A stretch of 64,000 bases of DNA from Salminus brasiliensis (Eukaryota > Chordata > Actinopteri > Characiformes > Bryconidae), in contig NC_132898.1 of the NCBI RefSeq assembly GCF_030463535.1, positions 23,886,162 to 23,950,161 of the forward strand. Direction: 5' to 3'. The first letter of the stretch is position 1. Every line of letters begins with the position of its first letter. The position numbers were made by a program, and so were the translations under genes. The notes below the pieces were generated by a model. It ran no database searches. It was not told the origin of the DNA and saw only the letters and a list, made by a program, of their open reading frames with translations. This document shows, piece by piece, positions 48,401 to 57,511 of the stretch.

Positions 48401-50372
48401 AATTCATTACAGTCCCTCTGACTGCTAATCAACCAACACTGCAAAAAAATAAGCATATATATATATTGTTGTATGACACCAGTACAGACACTGGATGGTC
48501 CATCTGGTCTCCCACTGAAGTTTTAAGGAGTGCCTTTAGAAGCTCTGAGTGCTTTTAGAATGAGACGCAATACAGAGCAGCCAATCAGAACAGAGCGTAT
48601 CTACATATTTCAGTCTTAAAGGCACAGTAACAGAAACAGCCTGTTTAATTCTAGTGGACAAAAAGAGTCTGGAAAATGGTTCTGGCTCTTTAAAGGCGTT
48701 TTCATTTACAGATAAATGAAGCTGGTAGCTGTTTACCATCATCTTCATCTTCACCTTCAGCTGATTCAGCTCCACTGCTTTCCTCCTCATTAAGGATCTG
48801 GAGCTGGATTGTGATCAGAAGACATGCTTCGCATTTCTGGTCCCTGCAGCACAGAAACGGCTTCACATCTACACCCGAGACCTCCACAGGGCCGAAGTCG
48901 ACCTGCTGCACTAGAAACGACCCCTCCTCCTTGTTGCATTTGTCCAGACCCTGTAACACACACAGAAGAACTTGAACATTAGAGAGGTCCATACTAACCT
49001 CGCTGTCACAGTGGATTAAAAGGGCAGCAGTGAAGCTGTGGAGCTTTTCAGTGGGGCTGCTGGAGCTGACACTGTTGACTGTACCAGTAATCTACCGACT
49101 AGTCTGAGGATTCATTTAGAAGTTAGGCCAAACTATTAACTGAGCAATAATACAGCATGTAGAGCCTTTCCAAGACTAGGGTTAGCGTCTTAAAATAACA
49201 ACTTTATTATCTCAAAGTAATTACTAATAAAAATATCTCCAAAATCCAGGATGGTATTTCAAATTAATGACAGTATCTCAAACAATTAGATAGTATGTCA
49301 AAGTAGTGAGCCAGCTTCATCATGAGATAGTATTTGAAAATCATGACTCAGTATCTTAAAAATTGCCTTTATATCATCAAATAATCTCTTAACATATTAG
49401 ATTTATGACTTATTATTTTAAAACATTGACTTAATATCGCAAAACTATGACTCAATATCTCAATATAATGGCTTAATGTATCAAAATACAGAAGTAGTAT
49501 CTCTAATTTCTCGAAATAATGACTTGATATCTTAATATAACGGCTTAATATCTCAATATAGTGACTTGATATCACAAAAATAATTACTTAAATATCAATA
49601 TAATGACTTAAATATAATATATTAGTCGGGTCACAGTGCAGATCAGTCGGGTCACTGTGCGGATCAGTCTGGTCACCGTGCGGATCAGTCTGGTCACCGT
49701 GCAGATCAGTCTGGTCACCGTGCAGATCAGTCTGGTCACCGTGCAGATCAGTCTGGTCACCGTGCAGATCAGTCTGGTCACCGTGCAGATCAGTCTGGTC
49801 ACCGTGCAGATCAGTCTGGTCACAGTATGGATCAGTCAGATCACTGTACGGATCAGTCAGGTCACAGTATGGATCAGTCAGGTCACAGTATGGATCAGTC
49901 AGATCACTGTACGGATCAGTCAGGTCACAGTATGGATCAGTCAGATCACTTTACGGATCAGTCAGATCACTGTATGGATCAGTCTGGTCACAGTATGGAT
50001 CAGTCAGATCACTTTACGGATCAGTCAGATCACTTTACGGATCAGTCAGGTCACTGTACGGATCAGTCAGATCACTGTACGGATCAGTCAGGTCACTGTA
50101 TGGATCAGTCAGGTCACAGTATGGATCAGTCAGATCACTGTATGGATCAGTCAGATCACTGTATGGATCAGTCAGATCACTGTACGGATCAGTCAGGTCA
50201 CTGTACGGATCAGTCAGTTCACTGTACGGTCACCATGACAATCTGTGGCATCAGCGTCAGACTTTGAACGACGATGCCTGACGGGGTCTTTAAACCCGAA
50301 ACCACTGTATAATAAACCCATAGCGATAAACAGATAAATACATACAGCTCAGTCCAGACAGACACACACCAC

Positions 50373-50408
<36 letters not shown>

Positions 50409-50555
50409 CCACAAAATCAGCCATAAAACAAGTGTGTGTGATGTTGTTCCTACCTCAGAGCAGATGATGTCCTGTGTGGGGTGGTGTGATTCCAGCAGCG
50501 CTGAAGATGCCACAGTTCCAGCCAGCAGAATCAGCACAGAGCCCCAGAACCCCAT
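36783..50555 (-). CDS. il17rc: Interleukin-17 receptor C
   Basis: Fourteen coding exons: 50454-50555, 48737-48950, 48012-48115, 46317-46419, 43829-43861, 43391-43518, 43117-43170, 41551-41602, 40686-40915, 40040-40096, 39888-39933, 38863-38958, 37958-37984, 36783-37465. They sum to 1929 nt, 642 codons plus stop, with every phase compatible. Residues 1-19 are a signal peptide. The ectodomain to about 374 shows IL17RC landmarks: CEACLL with an acidic EGEDEDD run, SCMCFE, W..GSRTAHCPF, WTLSAPCRLEAEVWPC. Transmembrane segment about 382-401 (VLVMLLLFCLVGIGVCLL). A short linker leads to the SEFIR domain about 420-565 (EVLLLHAC, VCLDLWSQKEV, GPWFHSKL, ALVVLSDSA, HFTLVHFD), which recruits ACT1. As obligate partner of IL17RA it receives IL-17A/F. 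Position upstream of creld1 matches human. IL17RE was considered, but ectodomain similarity favours RC. Confidence 0.9.
37467..37870. repeat. Compound (GA)n microsatellite array in il17rc intron 13
   Basis: Blocks of (GA)n alternate at least three times with the same spacer (gaataaagagggagaggaga, then gagtgagaataaagaggg), a higher-order repeat of roughly 120 bp. On the gene strand this is almost pure pyrimidine up to the SEFIR-exon acceptor. Confidence 0.9.
38099..38147. repeat. (GA)n microsatellite
   Basis: About 24 GA units in il17rc intron 12, near a CA run at 38051-38072. Confidence 0.9.
38535..38800. mobile_element. Short MITE in il17rc intron 12
   Basis: Left end ggacaaaagtattgggacat; right end gtgtcccaatacttgtgtcc then atatattgta, an inverted pair. 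The body differs from the 3357-3884 family, so it is a related but distinct element. Confidence 0.65.
39225..39500 (+). repeat. tRNA-derived SINE
   Basis: A-box-like tggctcagcggttagagctc and B-box-like gggtacgataccc, then the fish SINE body (cactgttgggcccttgagca, aaggcccttcaccctctctg). In il17rc intron 11. Confidence 0.8.
40193..40375 (+). repeat. tRNA-derived SINE, degenerate
   Basis: gcagcggtggctcagtggtt head followed by a shortened body (cttaactctctctgcttctc). In il17rc intron 9. Confidence 0.65.
42416..42452. repeat. (TC)n microsatellite
   Basis: About 18 TC units inside il17rc intron 8, flanked by a tRNA-like repeat on each side (42300-42410 and 42586-42665). Confidence 0.9.
43551..43762. 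repeat. Three tandem copies of a 71-bp unit in il17rc intron 5
   Basis: cactgactttatg recurs at 43551, 43622 and 43693, each followed by tttattctaatgtt and ttttacaggtagacactct with few changes. Confidence 0.85.
44815..45875 (-). mobile_element. Degenerate Tc1-like transposon with transposase remnant
   Basis: The minus strand around 45035-45220 encodes transposase pieces (FAKEHSDTPQWY, ETKIELFGMN, RYIWGKKGTAHHHENI). Plus-strand landmarks match the same family throughout. The right end (tcacatacattttattgcca, ctgta) is kept; the left end is lost near 44815. Frameshifts and substitutions (the WSDE motif is broken) show it is inactive. In il17rc intron 4. Confidence 0.8.
46440..46955 (-). mobile_element. 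Second Tc1-like remnant beside il17rc exon 4
   Basis: The minus strand at 46450-46560 reads as the transposase C-terminus (WCPIPQDIFRGLVEYLPRRL). The outer end near 46925 (ggttttaatgttaaggctga) is a Tc1-like terminus. It begins only about 20 nt upstream of the exon acceptor (46420), so an open frame runs from the transposon into the receptor exon. Confidence 0.75.
49180..49622. repeat. AT-rich tandem repeat, about 22-bp unit
   Basis: Recurring tctcaatataatgacttaat variants. It directly abuts the 21-bp minisatellite on the right. In il17rc intron 1. Confidence 0.8.
49625..50233. repeat. 21-bp minisatellite, about 28-29 copies, in il17rc intron 1
   Basis: Unit gatcagtcaggtcactgtacg with ordered variants: the left third has gtgca/gtgcg with tctggtcac, the right part has gtatg/gtacg with tcagatcac. 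Because 21 is a multiple of 3, long frames stay open on both strands; they are artefacts. No spacers, so it is not a CRISPR. Confidence 0.95.
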
Positions 50556-50559
50556 AGCT

Positions 50560-50990
50560 CACCACTCGAACCCCCCACAACTCCAAGACAGGCGGGATGA
50601 GAGGGTAAGACTTGACACCAAAAAAGCTTGAGGAAAAAAAAAAAAGAATCTGACCCAGATTCTTTATCCAGTTTCTACAGAAATCTGTAAACCAGTAGGA
50701 GAGAGAGGCATCGTGCTGACGTCATACACCAGGAAACGTCTTGACGAAGGGAAGAAGGCGACTTTGCTGAAATCCCACTCCAGCCTCGTTAAATCCTCAG
50801 AAAATATCCATACGAGGTCGAACGTGGAGAAAGCGGAGAGCTTCCTCACCGAGTGTTCCCAGTCGCCGGTCGTCTTCACCTGAGAGGAGCAGGTTCTACA
50901 GGTGAGCTCCAATCTCAGGCTCTGACGTAGAATTCCTGAAAGTGGGCGTCAACGGAGCGAAAGTCACGTGACTTGTGCTAACACACACAC
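50560..50990 (-). promoter_or_regulatory. il17rc: Putative il17rc promoter region
   Basis: It lies just upstream of the start codon. It contains a perfect cAMP-response palindrome TGACGTCA at 50717-50724 and an E-box palindrome TCACGTGA at 50964-50971 (USF/TFE-type). An 80-codon open frame on the minus strand (50664-50912) resembles no family known to me and may simply be 5'UTR. TSS not determined. Confidence 0.4.
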
Positions 50991-51169
50991 ACACACACGC
51001 ACACGCACACTCTCTCTTTCTCTTCTTTCTCACTCTGTGTCCATTGTGTTGTGTGTGAGTGTGTACTGTTGCTAATGTGAACTGGTGTGTCTATACACAT
51101 ATGTGTGTGTGTGTGTGTGTGTGTAAACGTCAGATATCAAATCCTAACCTTAAAGAAGAATTCCACCAA

Positions 51170-51560
51170 CTTTTCCCATTTCTTTTGTATAAGTGGTGGT
51201 GAAGGGAGGTGAACCCCTTAACCCTCCAGGGCTTATTACACACTAAGGTGGATTAACTGCGACTACAGGGGCGTCTGTACACACGCGTGGGGCTATTCTG
51301 CCGGAGGTCCATAGGCTGTAGAAAGGGTTAAAGAGCTCTCTTACTGAAGGTTATTACATCAAGTAATTACAAATGCACTGATGGCGGGTGCCGAGAGCCC
51401 TCTGTCTTACCATAGTTTGGGATATAAAGGTTTAAACCCATGCGTGGTGGAGGGATACATGCAGGGTGTGCAGTATAAAATAGTTCCCCAAAAAAAGTGT
51501 GTTGTTGTTTGTTTGTTTTCAGATTTGCCACTATCTTACCATCATAAACACTGCATAATT
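51170..51560 (+). repeat. Interspersed repeat family R1, partial
   Basis: Contains gtggtggagggatacatgca and cagatttgccactatcttac, matching 34350-34440. Confidence 0.6.
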
Positions 51561-51599
51561 ATCTGTATAATTATGAATGGAAATGTCTTGTATAATTGG

Positions 51600-54040
51600 T
51601 TATAATTGAGATATCGAAACAAAAGTGATACGGCTTGTGTCATGGGGCTTTCAGAGAAGTAAAATTCACATATTCAGTTCCTTCATCTGGGAAAACAATG
51701 GGTCTAATTAGTCTCTAGTTGACTTGCTCATGTAGTTTCTGGCACTGTAACACACAGCAAAAATTCATGGTTTTCGTGTTGGTGCGTCTGTCCTCCTACA
51801 TCCACGCGGTTTGAGGTATGTGTGTAATGGCTGAGGCATGTGGTGCGGTTGCACAATGCCAGTTCCCTTCTTGAGAAAGCAGAGGAGGGTTAAAGCTGAC
51901 CTAAGTTCATAACGTGTGCTGGCTCACTGTGTGCTGATCACTGTATGGACTAGTGTGTTGCAATAGTTTCTTCCACAGTGGCTCATCTACTGCTGCTGCC
52001 GGATAGAGATATCCAAACAAACCTCCGGGCGAGCCTCAGTGTTGACAGAGAAAGAGTAATAAACCTGAATGAAGAGTGGATTTATTGCAAGGTGAAGGCT
52101 CAATGAAAAGAACACACACACACACACACAGAGACAAAGACACACACAAAGACAAAGACAGTACAAAGCTGGCTTAATACGTTCTCTTGTTCTGCAGTGT
52201 TGACACTGCCGTTTCCTGCGCTGCCGTGATCAGCGAGTCGGGTTAAATTAAGTAAATCTTTAATCTCGAGATGCAGCAACACAAAGTCCAGGGACCTTGC
52301 TGTTATACGACTTGTTTGGTTGTCTAGTGAGCCGTAAAAAGGCCCATGGAAACTGGATAAACATCACAGGCCCAGATCTACAGTTGCTATCAGTGCAGGC
52401 AGATAATGCTCGTCTCATACTGAACTGTTTTCCACATTATGTGGAACAGTATAAAACAAACGTCGATTTGTGGTATCATTTATAGTATTTTCCTCTTAGT
52501 TCAGATGTAGCCAGTCAGAGAAAAAACATGACAAGACACTTTGCCTGTTTAGTTTTAGCACTGGAGCTACAAGGCTAATGTAATGTAATGTAATGTAACA
52601 GTCTAATTGAAGCTTACACCCCATTAATTAGCATGGGGCTATCTACCTACATACCTACAGCACCCACACGGCACAGCGCAGCACGCTAACAGCTTTTCCC
52701 CCCAGAGCTGTAGCGCTCCTCAACCACAGTGGGAACCTCACACTCTAGTCTATAAAGCTGATCTATAAAACTGAACCGAGCCGGATTTCCCTGCAGCACA
52801 CAGGACTGCTACATAACATGTTGCTTGCACAGCTGTACAGATGTTCATTTTCTGTCAATGTTTTTCTGATCTGTAACTTTCTGTATATAATAGTATGTGT
52901 ATATATTTCTACTTAGGCTACATATGGATATGTAGTAGTCATACCTGTACAAGTACAGATTTTACTACTTTCTAATTTTATTCTTATTTTATTATTCTGA
53001 GCTCTATTGATTGTTTAGTTCATTAATCTCTGGTAGGCCTGTGTACGTGATTTCTGACACAGTTTAACTCTCTGTTATCTAGAAACACTGACCAAAGTAC
53101 GTTGGCAAAGCTTAAAACAGTAGCAGTGGTGCCGGAGCCCTGTTTTATTCATCATACAGTGGCAGAAACCACATTAGCAGGTCTATTAGAGATTACTGAA
53201 GAATGCAGTTAGCACCATTCTAACTGTTTAAGTACAAGCTTCCACTACCTGTTGACTGTATTCAACCTCGTGGCTGTAGCGCCAAAGTAAAGAAGAAAAC
53301 TCCTGACGCGGAGCATGATTGACTACACTTGATGTAAGGGGAAAGTTGTATAAAAAACTGAACTTCAGTGTGTAGCTGCTCTATAATGTACCATTTCTAC
53401 AGACTGACTGTACCAAACAGGACAAAGAGATGGTGTAACACCTGCCTGAGCTGCAGGAGACTGTGGTTATCTGTGCTTTAAAGAAATGGTGGAGTCAGGA
53501 ATGCTAATGCTGCTAATTTTACAGTATGACTAAAAACCGTGATTCCATAAAAGGTAGCTATGCAGGGAAGGAAACTGCTGTGTAAGCAAGGGGATTTTAG
53601 TCTGACAACAAAAAGCCTGGCAAGGTGTATTGACTGACTTCCTGCTGAAGCTAAACGACTCGAATGTTTATATGAAAGAAAACTATGTAAGCTTTGAGGA
53701 AACCTGGCGAGTGCATTTATTATCTGTGTTTGACTGGAGTGTGAACTCTTCTAGGATTTTAGATTTCTTTGGCCCCTGAACAAAATAATCTCAGTATATC
53801 AGCAGAATGAAAATTAACTCCTTAACTAAACCCCAACCCAACCTGTGGTCCTGGGGTAACTAATTCTCAGGTTGTTTTTTTCCTTCCATACTTCAGTAAG
53901 TATGGAAATGAGTCGCTCTTTGGCGTAATGGTACAAAAAGCATTGGTGCATGGTGATGTATTTTGGGCTGAATGTGGTGATTCAACTGCAGTGGTGTTGT
54001 TATTATAACTGATTATATTTTTATTCTAATAATATTCAAG
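51600..54040. other. Intergenic sequence without recognised genes
   Basis: Open frames here are short and resemble no family. Minor repeats only: CA run at 52112-52128 and a TAATG pentamer run at 52578-52600. Confidence 0.55.
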
Positions 54041-54044
54041 TGTA

Positions 54045-54180
54045 CACAGAAGCGCTTGGTGCATCATTGGGTTAGAGTGCAGGGTTATTGATCACAGGGT
54101 TGTGAGGTTCAATGCCCAGGTCCTTAAAGCTGCCACTATTGGGACTTTGAGCAAGACCTTTAACCTTCTCTGAGGGTACT
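54045..54180 (+). repeat. tRNA-derived SINE head
   Basis: gggttattgatcacagggtt, gaggttcaatgccc (B-box-like), then ttgagcaagacctttaacct; same family as 39225-39500 but cut where the tandem array begins. Confidence 0.7.
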
Positions 54181-54640
54181 GTATCATGCCCCTGAGCTCA
54201 GACCCTGGCATTTTTTTGCATCAGAGCTCAGGGAAATGCTCCAGAGGGTACTATATCATGCCCCTGAACTCTGACCCCGGCATTTTTTAGGGTCAGAGCT
54301 CAGGGAAATGCTCCAGAGGGTACTGTATCATGCCCCTGAGCTCTGATCCTGGCTTTGTTTTAGGGTCAGAGCTCAGAGCTCTTGTGCTTACTATAGCATG
54401 CCCCTGAGCTCTGACCCTGGCTTTTTTTGGGGTCAGAGCTCAGCCGAATGCTCCAGAGGGTACGATAGCATGCCCCTGAGCTCTGACTCTGGCATTTTTT
54501 AGGGTCAGAGCTCAGGGAATGCTCCAGAGGGTACTGTATCATGCCCCTGAACTCTGACCCTAGCTTTGTTTTAGGGTCAGAGCTCGGGGAAATGCTCCAG
54601 AGTGTACTGTATCAGGCCCCTAAGCTCTGACCCTGGATTA
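54174..54640. repeat. SINE-derived satellite: seven copies of a 68-73 bp hairpin unit
   Basis: catgcccctgagctctgacc recurs at 54185, 54257, 54329, 54397, 54469, 54540 and, changed, 54613. Each unit carries gagctctgaccctgg followed by agggtcagagctc, an inverted repeat. The unit resembles the SINE body that normally follows the head at 54045-54180. Confidence 0.85.
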
Positions 54641-55429
54641 CAAATATGAGGCCTAGTCTAACACTAGTTTTTTTCCCCACAAGTGTGTGTGTGTGTTTGT
54701 GTGTATGTGTGTGTGGTAGACCTCTGGGTCTGGATGTTTGCCCAAGTGTGAACAGTGTGCTGTCAGTTACTGTGCATTGTGAGCTCCTGTATAAACAAAA
54801 ATACAATTGCCCTGTCTGTGCAAACATAACTGCCCAATAAAGCCTGATTCTAAAGCATTATTAGATCCAGTTTGCTTTATTATTACATTATCTACACGCT
54901 GTCTACATCACACATTACCTACACGATCAGTTTGGCCTGCAATTTCCGATGGAAATGAACGGTCTTGTGCCATTGTTTGTACAGCCTTGTTTAACAGGTT
55001 GGACTGCATGCACTGAAAGATTAACCCCACTGTTCGCTCCGTCGCTCTCTGCTCACCTGAAACAACCAGTGGTATGACTAGACCAGTCTGATGACATTCA
55101 GCTTTCTGAAACACATACACATCTATCATGCATCATCATCTGCACTGTCAGAAAACAAGGGTGCAGTACAGGTTACAAACCATACAAACACAGACTTAAA
55201 GCTACCAGAATGTGCTTTGAATGCTGGAATGGTGTATCACGGAGTTTAGTTTCCAAGAAGGAAGCATCTATTAGCATATTCAGTAGATTAATACGTTAAA
55301 TAAATATTTAATGACCAAACTGCGTTTAAATAAAAATCTAAATGAGAAGCCTGGAGTCAGCCAGAGTCAACATGGCTTAAAAACCAACAGTAATGGAATG
55401 AGGTATAATTATGTTCAAAACACTGGAAA

Positions 55430-56885
55430 ACACAGTAATGGTTCTTCAGAGGTTCTTTAGTAAAGGCGAAGGCTCAAAGAACCATTTTGACGCTCAAATG
55501 TTTTTTTTGCCTGGTGAAAAATCTTCTATATATGGGGTCCACTATATTTACGAGTCAAAGACCCTTTGTCTGCTTAGAGGGTCATTTAAATCTTCTGAAG
55601 ATGGTTCTATGCAGCATCAAAACAGGTTCCACTCTTGCTTAATGCTTAAATTGGTTCTTGCCGGCGAATCGTATGTAGATGCTTCTATGAAGCACCAAAA
55701 AAGGGTTCCACTATCTTTCAAAGACCCTTAAATGGTTCCTCACCTGCTTAGAGGATTCATTGAACTGTTACAAAAAATTCTGAGGGTGGTTCTATGCAGC
55801 ATCAAAACAGGTTTCACTATCCTTACAAGTCAAAAACAAGCTTACATGGTTCTTGCTAAACTTTTGTAGATATCGGTGTAGCATCAAAAAGGCCTCCACT
55901 ATCTTTATGAATCAATAAAACTCTTAAATGGTTCTTTTCCTGGTCAAAGGTGGACAAAGCTTCCATGGATGGTTCTATGCAGCACCATGAAGGGTTCTGC
56001 TATTCTTACAAGTCCTAAAACGCAGAAATGCTTCTTTGCTTGGTTAAAGGGTTCTTCACATTGGTGGAACAATCTGTAGGTGGTTCTACGTAGCAATGTA
56101 AAGGGTTCTGCTATCCTTATTAGTCAAAGAACCCCTTTTTATTTGGATGCTTAAATGGTTCCTTGACTACTATTTAGGGTTCTGCTCTTCTTACAAGTAC
56201 AAACCTTGCTTCTAGATGCTGAAATGGTTCTTCGCCTGGTTAAAGCTTTCTTTGTATTTTGAGTAAACACGTCTGTAGATGGTTCTATGGAACACTAAAA
56301 AGGGCTCCATTATCTTTACGAGTCTAAAGACACTTATATGGTTCTTATATGGTCTGCTTAAAGGGTTCTTTAGATTGGTGGATTGGTCTGTAGATGGTTT
56401 TATGCAGCACCATAAAGCGTTCTGCTATCCTTATGAGAACCCCTTCTTATGTGGATGCTTAAATGGTTATTTGCATGGTTGAAATACCATTTGTTCTAAC
56501 TAAAAAGGGTTCCGCTATCCTTAGAAGTAAAAAAACAAACAAAAAACATTTGCTTTTGGATGCTTGGTTCCTGGCCTGGTTAAATGGCTCTCTACTTGCT
56601 TAAAGGTTTCTCATATTGGTGGAAAAATCTCTGTAGCTGGTTCTGTGCAGCACCAAAAAGGGTTCCACTACATTTTCCAGTCAAAGAACCCTAAATGGTT
56701 CTTTGCCTGGTTAAAGCTTTCTTTGTATTGGTGAACAAATGTCTGTAGCTGGTTCTGTGCAGCACCAAAAAAGGTTCTACTATATTTTATATTATATAAC
56801 AACCTAAATGTTTCTTTGGTACAAGGGCTCTTTGGTTTGATGAAAATAATATCTGTGGATGGATGTATGTAGCACCACAAGTGTG
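55430..56885. repeat. Degenerate tandem array, about 100-120 bp unit
   Basis: Recurring gatggttctatgcagcacca, aagggttc(c/t)(a/g)ctatc and taaatggttctttgcctgg over 1.4 kb. Roughly a dozen diverged units; a common fish repeat. Non-coding. Confidence 0.8.
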
Positions 56886-57443
56886 TCTAAAGTTACTGAA
56901 TGCGTTCCCTTGGGGGTACCACCCCAGTACCAGCTTGGCACCTTTGCACAGTTCATTCCGCAAACACCAAAGTGAATTCCTTTGTAATTGGATTACTTTG
57001 CTGTTGTTTACAGTAACACTGTAAACCATTTGCTTGTATGCAGATTCCATTGTTGCTTCTTATTCTCATTCTTAGAATGACTGTACTGTATAATTTCACT
57101 GTGTTTACTACCTTCACAACTCTCTGCAACATGCAAATGAGCACACATTTGCATGTGGTTTTCTGTTTTACTACTTATTAGGTAACTCATCTGTAGGACA
57201 GAACATGAAGGAAATGCAAGTTTGTTTGTTTGGGTTTATTTCTTTTTTTTTTTTTTTACTAATCTCTGCAACAGCATTCCAACAATGGCTTTACTGTAAC
57301 ACGATTCATCCCACATCAGTGGACAAGGCCAGCTAAAAGCAATGTCTCTGAAAGGTCTCAAGAGTTCCACAACCGAAAGCTGCAGGCAAAATGTTTCCAC
57401 AACTGAAAACACAAAGCAACAAACCTTCTATTCTAATATGCTT

Positions 57444-57449
57444 TTTATT
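57444..57449 (-). terminator. Polyadenylation signal of the ITIH gene
   Basis: AATAAA on the minus strand 63 nt past the stop codon, the only one close to the gene end. Confidence 0.65.
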
Positions 57450-57511
57450 TCTATTCAGGGAAAGCAGTCACAAAAAACACTCCATTCCAGTCAGTGCTGC
57501 AGGTAAGAAAC

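Noticed and set aside
49625-50233. CRISPR array
   Set aside because: Direct repeats abut each other without unique spacers, and the host is a vertebrate.
49636-50267. Long plus-strand open frames of 146-200 codons with VTVQISL or DQSGHSM repeats
   Set aside because: They are translations of the 21-bp minisatellite, which is open in several frames because 21 is divisible by three. Neither splice context nor family similarity supports them.
36783-50555. IL17RE instead of IL17RC
   Set aside because: Ectodomain landmarks (CEACLL plus acidic run, CPF, APC..EAE) follow IL17RC, and creld1 lies immediately downstream as for human IL17RC.
50664-50912. 80-codon minus-strand frame upstream of il17rc
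   Set aside because: Not similar to any family I recognise, lies in the putative 5'UTR/promoter, and is not needed for the complete 642-codon receptor.
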